The position numbers were made by a program, and so were the translations under genes. From the NCBI GenBank assembly GCA_016875645.1, contig VGPE01000108.1:1-8783 (forward strand): a DNA stretch of 8,783 bases, in the 5' to 3' direction. Of this stretch, positions 1 through 7,100 are shown one piece after another. A model generated the notes under the pieces. That model was not told where the DNA came from and did not search any database. It saw only the letters and a list, made by a program, of their open reading frames with translations. This stretch comes from Chloroflexota bacterium. GTDB taxonomy: Bacteria; Chloroflexota; Limnocylindria; Limnocylindrales; CSP1-4. Every line of letters begins with the position of its first letter. Within the stretch, counting starts at the first letter, position 1.

Positions 1-1
1 G

Positions 2-985
2 TTCTCCCGACGCCGGGGCCTGCGTGCGCGCGCTCTCGAGCGGGCCGGGGTCTTCGCGTACCGTGCCACCGCGGCGGTCGTGGGCCGCGTCCCTGAAGCG
101 CCGGCCGCGCGCTCGCTCGGCTGGGTGACCCAGGCGGCCTACCTCTGCCGGCCGGCCCGCCGATATCGCGCGAACGAGAACTTCGGGCACGTCCTGGGGC
201 TCGCCCCCGACCATCCGGACGTGCGCTCGCTGGCACTCGCGGCATACCGCAATTACGCGCGCTACCTCGTCGAGCTGATGCACCTGCCGCGCAAGTCGCT
301 CGAGGAAGCTTCGGCGCGCGTGGAGCCCCTTGGCATCGAGACCCTCGAGGGGGAGTGGCGCGCGTCAGGCGGCCTGATCCTCGCGGTGGCGCACGTCGGC
401 AACAACGAGTACGTCGCGGCGGGCATGGCATCGCGTGGCTGGCCCATCAGCGTCCTCGCCGACGACAGCTCGTTCCCGGAGATGTTCGAGTTGCTGCGCC
501 GCCAGCGCGAGCGCTGGGGGGTCCGGATCATCGGCTGGCGGGCCATTCGCGAGATCTACGCCGTCCTCCGGCGGGGCGAGATCCTCGCGCTGCTCGTTGA
601 CTGGGGCTACCGGGCCGACGGGATCCCCGTCCGCCTCTTCGACGCGTGGACCACGCTGCCGGCAGGTCCGGCGGTCCTGGCGGCCCGATCCGGGGCGGCC
701 ATCCTGCCCATCGCGGTCCGGCGGCGGCCGGACGGCACGTTCTTCGTCACCCACGATGCCCCCATTCGCGTGGCTTCCACCGAAGCTCCTGACGTGCGGC
801 GCGCAACACAGCAGATCGCCGGCGCACTGGAGCGTGTGATCGGCGCCGCCCCGGACCAGTGGTACAGCTTCAAGCCGACGTGGCCGCCGACACCGGCCGC
901 CGTGGAGGAACCGGCGCCCGGCCACGGCGGGACGATCGGCCCGCCGGTGGCGGCCGATGCGACCTCAGCGCGGGAGCATGCATGA
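2..985 (+). CDS. Lysophospholipid/PIM acyltransferase (LpxL/PatA family), 5'-partial
   Basis: Membrane-associated acyltransferase of the LpxL/HtrB-PatA superfamily, expected to move an acyl chain from acyl-CoA or acyl-ACP onto a glycolipid. The frame has no stop back to the left edge, and its first residues (ERAGVFAYRATAAVVGRVPE) look like the usual N-terminal helix of this family, so the true start lies outside the window and the GTG at 80 is probably internal. Numbered from base 2, 327 residues are visible. An HX4E catalytic motif is present (HVGNNE, His codon 392-394, Glu codon 407-409). It is followed by the family's second block (LVDWGYRADGIPVRLF) and a closing PDQWYSFKPTW block, then a Pro/Ala-rich tail of about 33 residues. 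The second block has DWG where the paralogue downstream has DRD, so substrate choice may differ. The stop overlaps the next start by 4 bases (ATGA). The family is clear; the acceptor lipid is inferred from context. Confidence 0.88.
   Translation, partial: FSRRRGLRARALERAGVFAYRATAAVVGRVPEAPAARSLGWVTQAAYLCRPARRYRANENFGHVLGLAPDHPDVRSLALAAYRNYARYLVELMHLPRKSLEEASARVEPLGIETLEGEWRASGGLILAVAHVGNNEYVAAGMASRGWPISVLADDSSFPEMFELLRRQRERWGVRIIGWRAIREIYAVLRRGEILALLVDWGYRADGIPVRLFDAWTTLPAGPAVLAARSGAAILPIAVRRRPDGTFFVTHDAPIRVASTEAPDVRRATQQIAGALERVIGAAPDQWYSFKPTWPPTPAAVEEPAPGHGGTIGPPVAADATSAREHA
972..976 (+). promoter_or_regulatory. Ribosome binding site for second acyltransferase
   Basis: GGGAG lies 5 bases before the ATG at 982, inside the end of the preceding gene. 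It supports ATG 982 over the frame's earlier start at 859 (which would overlap the first gene by more than 120 bases) and over the later ATG at 1042. The ATGA overlap suggests translational coupling. Confidence 0.6.
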
Positions 986-2010
986 ACAGCGCGCCGGCCA
1001 GCGACGAGTCAGTCGGGCACCTCGACGAGCGTCCGGCCGGGATGACCGACCCGTTCCGCCGCCGGCCGCCGCTCCGGATCCGGCTCCTCGAGTCTGCCGT
1101 TCGCGTCCTGCCGCGACTGCCGCGACTGCCGCTGATCCTGGCCGCGGAACTCGCAGGCGAGGTGCGCTACCGGCTGCAGCCGGTAGTGGCGGCGCGCGCC
1201 CGAGCCAACCTTCGGCGGGTCTGCACCTGGCTTGCCGACAACGACCGGGCGACGCCTCGCGTCCTGCGCGCGGCGGCGGACCCGGCCGCCCTCGAGGGCC
1301 TGGTCCGCTCTGCCTTCCGCCACCACGCCCGCACCTACCTCGAAGCGCTGCTCCTGCCCTCGCTGGCCGACGACGAGCTCGAGCGGTTGGTGGCGCTCGC
1401 CGAGCCGGCCATCGTGCACGAAGCGATGCGGCCCGGCCATCCGGCGATCCTCGTCGGCCTGCACCTGGGCCCGATCGAGCTGCAGGCGCTGACCGTCCGC
1501 CGTCGCACCGGTGCGTCGACCACGACACCCATGGAATCCGTCGCGGATCCGGACCTCCAGGCGTGGTTCGAACGCTCGCGGAAGGCCGCGGGCGTCCGGG
1601 TCGTGGCCCTCGGGGCAGCTCGCCGCGAACTGCTGGCCGCCCTGCGGCGCGGCGAGGTCGTCGGCCTTGTGGCGGACCGCGACATCACCGGCGGCGGCAT
1701 GCCGGTGGAGCTGTTCGGGGCGCCGGCCACACTCCCGATCGGGCCGGCACTGCTGGCCGTGGAGTCCGGAGCGCCCGTCTACGTCGGCGCGATCCGGCGG
1801 ATCGGCCGAGACCGGTATCGTGGTGACCTCATCGCCCTCGACGCTCCCGCTGACGACCGCCGGCGGGAGCGGGTCCTCGCCCTGCTGCACGCTGAGGCAC
1901 GCGCGTTCGAGCGGCTGATCGCCCCGGCACCCGACCAGTGGTGGTCGGTCCTCTTCCCGATCTGGCCCGACCTCGAACCGGCGGCCGTTGCGGAGGCCCA
2001 CCGCGCATGA
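982..2010 (+). CDS. PatA-like phosphatidylinositol-mannoside acyltransferase family protein
   Basis: Second LpxL/PatA-superfamily acyltransferase, 342 residues from ATG 982. After a hydrophilic N-terminal stretch of about 30 residues, a basic amphipathic/hydrophobic region (residues about 32-60) resembles the membrane-contact helix of the family. The catalytic HX4E motif is HLGPIE (His161, Glu166). A VADRDITGGG block (residues 230-239) followed by MPVELFG, and a PDQWWSVLFPIWP block near the C-terminus, match mycobacterial PatA-type enzymes well. These acylate the mannose of PIM1/PIM2 on the cytoplasmic side of the membrane. It is clearly diverged from its upstream neighbour, so this is an old duplication rather than a recent one. 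Starts and stops overlap by ATGA on both sides, giving a tightly coupled operon. Acylation of a mannosyl phospholipid is inferred from family and from the PimA-like gene downstream; a lauroyl/myristoyl-type role cannot be excluded. Confidence 0.88.
   Translation: MNSAPASDESVGHLDERPAGMTDPFRRRPPLRIRLLESAVRVLPRLPRLPLILAAELAGEVRYRLQPVVAARARANLRRVCTWLADNDRATPRVLRAAADPAALEGLVRSAFRHHARTYLEALLLPSLADDELERLVALAEPAIVHEAMRPGHPAILVGLHLGPIELQALTVRRRTGASTTTPMESVADPDLQAWFERSRKAAGVRVVALGAARRELLAALRRGEVVGLVADRDITGGGMPVELFGAPATLPIGPALLAVESGAPVYVGAIRRIGRDRYRGDLIALDAPADDRRRERVLALLHAEARAFERLIAPAPDQWWSVLFPIWPDLEPAAVAEAHRA
1111..1128 (+). repeat. Short 9-bp tandem repeat coding Pro-Arg-Leu
   Basis: CCGCGACTG occurs twice in direct succession and is followed by a partial copy (CCGCTG). 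It encodes PRL-PRL-PL in the N-terminal helix of the second acyltransferase (residues 44-51). The repeat is exact at DNA level, is in frame, and could vary in copy number between relatives. Confidence 0.5.
1167..1186. repeat. Perfect 20-bp palindrome inside the second acyltransferase gene
   Basis: The ten bases CTACCGGCTG are followed immediately by their exact reverse complement CAGCCGGTAG, with no spacer. It sits in codons 62-69 (YRLQPV region) and uses a GTA valine codon, which looks uncommon here. Function is unknown: it could be a binding site for a dimeric protein or chance. Confidence 0.6.
1992..1996 (+). promoter_or_regulatory. Ribosome binding site for PHP-domain gene
   Basis: GGAGG lies 10 bases before the ATG at 2007, within the last codons of the acyltransferase gene. 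It supports ATG 2007 as the start rather than the upstream in-frame codon at 1938, since the PHP signature DLHIHT begins only 8 residues after 2007. Confidence 0.55.
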
Positions 2011-2891
2011 CGAATCGTCTGGGCCGCGCGGACCTGCACATCCATACGCTCGCCTCCGACGGCACGGCGGGGGTGCTCGAAGTCCTCGACCATGTCGAGC
2101 GCGAGACCGACCTCGACGTGATCGCGATCACGGATCACGAGCGCCTCGACGCCGCCGTGGCCGCTCGGACGATCGCCCTGGACCACGGGCTGCGCTTCGA
2201 GGTGATCGTGGGAGAGGAGGTCACGACCCGCGGAGGGCACCTGCTGGCACTGTTCATCAGCGAGCCCATCAAGCCGCTGCGCTCGCTCCGCGAGACGATC
2301 GCCCGCGTCCACGACCAGGGCGGGCTGGCCATCCCGGCGCACCCGCTCGTGCCGTACCCGCTCTGTGCCCAGGGCGGGTCCCTTCGCCGCCTCGCGGCCG
2401 ACCCCGACCCACGCTACCGCCCCGACGCCCTCGAAGCCTTCAACCCCACCGCGCTGGGCCGTCCTCGCCACCGCCAGACGCTCGAACTGGCGGCTGAGCT
2501 CGGGCTGGCGATGGTCGGCAACAGCGACGCGCACACGCTCGGGGCGATCGGGCAGGGCTGGTCCACATTCCCGGGCCGCACCGCCGAGGATCTGCGGCGG
2601 GCCGTCCTGGAGCGGCGCACGCACTGGCATGGCAGCTTCCACGGCACGCTGGCACAGCTGCCGGTGTTCGCGCGCCAGTTGCGCAAGTACAGCCGGGGCT
2701 GGAGTGCGACCGTGAAGGGCCAGGTGCTGCGCAATGGCACGGGCCGCGACCTCGGATACCCAGGCGGCCAGCGCCGGCCGGCCGTCTTTGACCGTGAGGC
2801 AGCGCTCGGCCTGCTCTCGTCGCGCGGAGGGGCCGAAGGCGTCGCGCCGCTGGAGCTGTCGGCGGAGCAGTCGCCCGAGGAAGGCCCCTGA
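2007..2891 (+). CDS. PHP-domain metal-dependent phosphoesterase
   Basis: Soluble 294-residue protein of the PHP superfamily, whose members hydrolyse phosphoester bonds with a two- or three-metal centre. The conserved metal-ligand motifs are all present in order: DLHIHT (His11, His13), SDG (Asp18), ITDHE (Asp43, His44), VGEE (Glu70), GGHLL (His78), AHP (His112), EAFN (Glu143) and GNSDAH (Asp174, His176). This is the layout of stand-alone PHP proteins related to RNase AM/YciV and histidinol-phosphatase-like enzymes. The last 65 residues or so (after about 228) are outside the PHP core and are hydrophilic, without recognisable motifs. The gene overlaps the preceding acyltransferase by ATGA and ends 4 bases before the glycosyltransferase start. 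Placement suggests action on a phosphorylated sugar, nucleotide or lipid headgroup of the same pathway, but that is inference; 5'-3' exonuclease or pAp phosphatase activity is equally possible from sequence. Confidence 0.85.
   Translation: MTNRLGRADLHIHTLASDGTAGVLEVLDHVERETDLDVIAITDHERLDAAVAARTIALDHGLRFEVIVGEEVTTRGGHLLALFISEPIKPLRSLRETIARVHDQGGLAIPAHPLVPYPLCAQGGSLRRLAADPDPRYRPDALEAFNPTALGRPRHRQTLELAAELGLAMVGNSDAHTLGAIGQGWSTFPGRTAEDLRRAVLERRTHWHGSFHGTLAQLPVFARQLRKYSRGWSATVKGQVLRNGTGRDLGYPGGQRRPAVFDREAALGLLSSRGGAEGVAPLELSAEQSPEEGP
2877..2884 (+). promoter_or_regulatory. Ribosome binding site for GT4 glycosyltransferase
   Basis: GAGGAAGG sits 11 bases before a GTG at 2896, overlapping the last codons of the PHP gene. 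Together with the canonical KIGLVSPY start of the GT-B fold it fixes GTG 2896 as the start; the frame extends upstream only as an overlap with the PHP gene. Confidence 0.6.
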
Positions 2892-2895
2892 ACCG

Positions 2896-4098
2896 GTGAA
2901 GATCGGCCTCGTCAGCCCGTACGTCTACCCGCTGCCGGGCGGCGTGACGCAGCACGTCCGCCACCTCTACGAGAACCTGCGCCTGCGAGGCCACGACGTC
3001 CGGATCCTGACCAGCAGCCATGGCCTCCAGCGTGCGTCCGAGGGCGACGTCATCCGCATCGGCAAGGGGTTCAGCATGCCGGCCAACGGCTCGGTCGGGA
3101 CGCTGACGGTGTCGCCGCGGTTCCCGTCGCAGGTTCGCGACGTGCTGGAGCGCGAGCGGTTCGACGTCCTGCATTTCCACGAACCGCTGGTGCCATTCCT
3201 GTCGCCGATCGTTCTGCGCGAGTCGCGCAGTGTGAACATCGCCACGTTCCACGCCTACAGCGGCTTCTCGCCGGCCTACGAGGTCACCGGCCGCCTCCTA
3301 GGACCGATTGTCAAGCGCCTCCACGGCCGGGTCGCGGTGAGCGCGGCAGCGCGTCACTTCATCGACCGCTACTTCCCGGGCGACTACAAGGTCATTCCCA
3401 ATGGGGTTGACGTGGAGTTCTTCCGGCGTGCCGTGCCGATCGCTCGCTGGCAGGACGGCACGTTCAACCTGCTGTTCGTGGGCCGCCACGAGCCGCGCAA
3501 GGGCCTGCTCGAGTTGCTCAAGGCCTACCGCCTGCTGCGTCGCGCGGGCTACAGCTGCCGGCTCCTGGTCGCGGGCGCGGGCCCACAGGAGCGTGAGGCG
3601 CGCCGCTACGTCATGACTCGCCGCCTGGCCAATGTCGAGTTCCTCGGCCGCGTCTCCGACGAAGAGAAGGCCCGGTTGTTCCGCACCGCGGACGTGTACA
3701 TCTCGCCCGCGACCGGCGGTGAGTCGTTTGGCATCGTCCTGCTCGAGGCGATGGCGGCCGGTGCGCCCATCGTCTGCAGCGACATCCACGGCTACAAGGG
3801 CGTGGTGCGCCGCGGCGAGCAGGGCCTGCTGGTGCCACCGCGCAACCCCAAGGCACTGGCAGCGGCGGTCGCCCGCCTGTATGCCGACCCGGGCCAGCGA
3901 GCCAGCATGAGCGCGAAGGGCATCGCCCGGGCCCAGGGATTCTCCTGGGAGCGGATCGCCGCGAAGGTCGACGAGTACTACGGGTTCGTGATCCGCCGCC
4001 TCGCGGCGGGCGGCCAGCTGCCGGAGCATTTCAGCGCCGATGTGCCGCCCTCGCCGCGTGGCCAGGTCATGGAACCGTCGATCTGGCGGGCGGGCTGA
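2896..4098 (+). CDS. pimA: GT4 glycosyltransferase, PimA-like (phosphatidylinositol alpha-mannosyltransferase family)
   Basis: GT-B fold retaining glycosyltransferase of family GT4, 400 residues from a GTG start. The N-terminal Rossmann domain carries the Gly-rich loop PLPGGVTQH (residues 12-20), FDVLHFHEPLVP (89-100) and ATFHAYSG (116-123), whose His119 aligns with the catalytic His of PimA. The C-terminal domain has IPNGVDV (167-173), VGRHEPRKG (195-203; Arg197 and Lys202 bind donor phosphates in the family) and GGESFGIVLLEAMAAG (274-289; the E-X7-E motif is Glu276 and Glu284). These blocks follow mycobacterial PimA closely. PimA moves mannose from GDP-mannose to phosphatidylinositol at the inner face of the membrane. 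The symbol is a homology label: acceptor and sugar are not proven here. A hydrophilic tail (residues 370-400) follows the last helix. It is the last gene of the operon and converges on the minus-strand gene. The fallback is a generic GT4 lipid glycosyltransferase. Confidence 0.87.
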   Translation: MKIGLVSPYVYPLPGGVTQHVRHLYENLRLRGHDVRILTSSHGLQRASEGDVIRIGKGFSMPANGSVGTLTVSPRFPSQVRDVLERERFDVLHFHEPLVPFLSPIVLRESRSVNIATFHAYSGFSPAYEVTGRLLGPIVKRLHGRVAVSAAARHFIDRYFPGDYKVIPNGVDVEFFRRAVPIARWQDGTFNLLFVGRHEPRKGLLELLKAYRLLRRAGYSCRLLVAGAGPQEREARRYVMTRRLANVEFLGRVSDEEKARLFRTADVYISPATGGESFGIVLLEAMAAGAPIVCSDIHGYKGVVRRGEQGLLVPPRNPKALAAAVARLYADPGQRASMSAKGIARAQGFSWERIAAKVDEYYGFVIRRLAAGGQLPEHFSADVPPSPRGQVMEPSIWRAG

Positions 4099-4138
4099 GG
4101 CCGGGGGACAGCGCCTGCTGGACACCTCGTGAGCGGGG
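4099..4138. other. Intergenic gap between convergent genes
   Basis: Only 40 bases separate the stops of the plus-strand operon and the minus-strand GT-C gene. No hairpin with a T-run is visible in it, so no intrinsic terminator can be called for either gene. It is the only non-coding stretch in the window beyond the 4-base gap before the glycosyltransferase. Confidence 0.7.
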
Positions 4139-7100
4139 TCACGATCCGCCTTCGGCGGGTGCGAGGCCGTCCGGCCGAGGCGGCAGCGGTGCCGGGCCGA
4201 AACGCCAGACCCACGCCGCGTAGCCGACGACGAAGGACGTGACCGTCAGCGCGATGAAGAGCAGGATCGGCTCGGCCGCTAGGAACTGGACGGATGGCGC
4301 CGCCGGGTCCGTGTTCACGGGGAACTGGAAGGGGTACAGGTACGTCGGCAGCAGGCCCTGATAGGCGTTCACGACCGTCGATGGCAGCGGCAGCGCCGAG
4401 ATGTTCGGGTAGAGCACCAGGAACGCCATGGCGGCCGCGAAGACGACCCCCATCGCGAATCGCCGGGCGTCCCGGGCAGTGATCACGAACGCGGCGATCA
4501 CGGCCAGGGGAATCGCAACCAGCAGTGCGACGTAGCTCGACTGGAACCCGCGGGCCTCGTAGACGACCGTCTCGCCCAGCAGCGTACTGACCGCCACGAT
4601 GCCGATCCACGCCGCGATGCCGGTCAGGACCAGTAGCAGCAGCCGACGTTGCTCCCCGTCGCCGGCACCTGCCGCGCGGGCACCGGAACCCCTGCCGTCA
4701 TCCGCGGCCCGGCCCGCGCCGCGCTGCAGCCGGAGGACCTGATAGATGAGGAGCACGATTGCAACCCCCATCACGAGCACCAGGCCGGCGACCCTGGCGG
4801 TGACCACGAGGTCGCCGGGGTTGCCCACGCACGCCTGGGAACCCGGGTTCACCGCCTCCACCCGCACGAATCGGCACAGCGGTCCCTTGCCGACCCAGAG
4901 CAACGCAGGCGCCACGATGGCCAGAGCCGCCGCGACGCGCGCGAGCAGCCAGGTGCCACGCGATGGCCCGTGCCACAGCTCCGCCACGAAGTAGCCAAGG
5001 CCGAGGATCACGAACGGAAGGCCCGTGAAGTAGTGGTACTGGAACGTGGCGCGGTCGATCCGGACCCATGTCAGCCATTGGAAGGCGAACCCCACGACGA
5101 CGAGCGCAAGGGCGAGGCTCTGGCGCTTCCATGCCTGCCACGCGCAGAACGCCATCGCCGGGATGCCCAGCCACCAGACGACCAGGTTGCCCGCGTCGTA
5201 GATCGACGCCGAGGTGTTGCCGGCGAACGAGCCCTGGTAGAACCAGACCGGCTTGAGGTCCAGCGGCCACGCCCACCACGGAGAGGCGGCCGCGTGCGCC
5301 GCCCGGAGGTTGTTGTGGTAGTCGTACATCGACTTGGTCAGGTCGATCAGCGACTGGCCTGTGTTCGCGGCGGGCCAGCCCTCGGTGAGCCGGTTGCCGA
5401 GCGCGACCCAGGGCAGGTACGAGACCACGTAGACCGCGATCGGGATGATCCCAAGGCAGATCGCCAGCCAGATGGCCGGGATCCCCCAGCCCGACCCGAG
5501 GCGCAGCCAGCCGGCTGACGGCGGGGGCGCGGCCAGCGGCGGTCCGAGACCCGGCGGGAGGGGCGACGCCAGCGGCCCGAACCCGAACCGGCCCGCGGCC
5601 CAGAAGGCGATCGCGACCGCCCCGCCGAGGAGCGCCAGCACACCGGCAATGGTCAGCGGGCTCACCTGGATGCCGCTGACCGCGATCGAGGCGTCCATCA
5701 GCCCCAGCGGAATCGTCAGCGCCAGCAGGCCGACACCCGCGACGACCGGGCCCGCGACCGCGAACCGTACCTCCTCGGGCGTCCAGGCGACCGGCCGCAG
5801 GACGGCCGCGAGGACGGCGACAAGGGTCAGGCCGATCATGAGCAGGACGAAAAAGACGTTCCCGCCGCTGGTCGCGCCCTGGGGCACGTTGATCGCCATG
5901 TACCCCAGCACGGTCGTCGCCCCGATCATCGCGATCACGATCAGCAGCCGCCCGAGGGCCGATCGCGCGAGGGTCAGGACGCCCAGGCCCGCGACCGCGT
6001 ACAGCGCGACCCACTTCGAAGCGAGCCCCAGGCCCAGGAGCAACCCGATGACGGGCATGGCCCACCAGAATGCCCGGCGGCCGCGAAGGATGCCGGTCCA
6101 GAGCGCGGCGAACAGCGTGTAGGCAGTCACGATGAACAGCGCGACGTAGACGTCGTTCATCCCGATTCGCGTCTGGACGAACATCATCGCGTCGGCCAGG
6201 ACGAAGACCGCCGCGAAGAGCGCGACGCTGCGGCGGCGGAACAGGATCCGCGCCAGCACGAAGAGCAGACCGGCGAGCAGTGCACCCGCGACGACGCCCG
6301 GCAGGCGCCACGCGAACGGATTGCTGCCGGCATCGACCTCGTCAACCGCGCCGGCCGCCGAGAAGGCCAGGATCGCCTGGCGGTCCTGGCTCGGGTAGCG
6401 CGGCTGCGCGTCGATGACCCAGGCGGCAGGCTCGGCGGTGAGGCGCGCGTCGGCGAAGAACGCATTGCCGTGCGGTTCGACGACGTAGATGGTCGGCGTG
6501 GACCCATCGGGGGTGCGACCGAGGACGTGCACGAAGTTGGCGGAAGCGTCAAAGACGACGTCCGTGACCACTCCGGGGGCCGTCAGCGTCGCGTCGACAT
6601 GGGGCTCGCGCCCGGACGAAGCGTCGGCCAGGCGCACCACGGCGACCGTGTCGCCCGCGGCGACGTACAGTCGGGGATGGTCGAGGCCGGTCACGTACGC
6701 GAGGCCGGTCGCGCCCGGCAGCTCCAACTGCGACGAGAGGCCGGCGTCGCGCGACGATAGGAACGTCAGGCCCTGCGCGTCGACGGCTGCGATCAGCGGG
6801 ATGGATTCGATGCCGACGCCCGCGAGGCGGCCGTCGGCGATCGCCTCGTCCAGCGCAGTTCGGGCACTCCCCGTCGGCGCCGGCCCGATGATCACGGACG
6901 CCGCTCCCGATGTCAGCCGCGATTCGAACTCGGCCGCCTCTCCGCCGAGCAACTCGGCGAGCTGCGCCGCGGCGGCCGCCGCGTCCGCCAGCAGGGCCGG
7001 GTCCGCGGTGACCTGGTTCGCCGATCCGGCCGGCTCCACGGCGAGAAGGCCGGGCAGGACGACCCGGCCGTAGATCTCCCCACTCGATGCGTCGATGGCA

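Noticed and set aside
80..82. GTG as start of the first acyltransferase
   Set aside because: The frame stays open to base 2 and the upstream residues fit the family's N-terminal helix, so the gene most likely begins outside the window.
859..981. Longer start for the second acyltransferase
   Set aside because: It would overlap the first gene by more than 120 bases; ATG 982 has a good ribosome binding site and an ATGA junction.
965..2001. Long antisense open frames over the acyltransferase genes
   Set aside because: They are Arg/Ala/Pro-rich shadows created by GC-rich third positions, without recognisable motifs, opposite well-supported genes.
2734..2895. Longer start for the GT4 gene
   Set aside because: The added residues are a frame shadow of the PHP gene; the GT-B fold begins at KIGLVSPY right after GTG 2896.
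4145..4159. Hairpin CCGCC-TTC-GGCGG near the end of the convergent genes as a terminator
   Set aside because: Short 5-6 bp stem inside the last codons of the minus-strand gene with no following T-run on either strand.
4649..6122. Plus-strand open frames opposite the PMT module
   Set aside because: Low-complexity His/Arg/Pro/Asp-rich or Ser/Thr/Arg-rich translations antisense to clear membrane helices; no domain seen.
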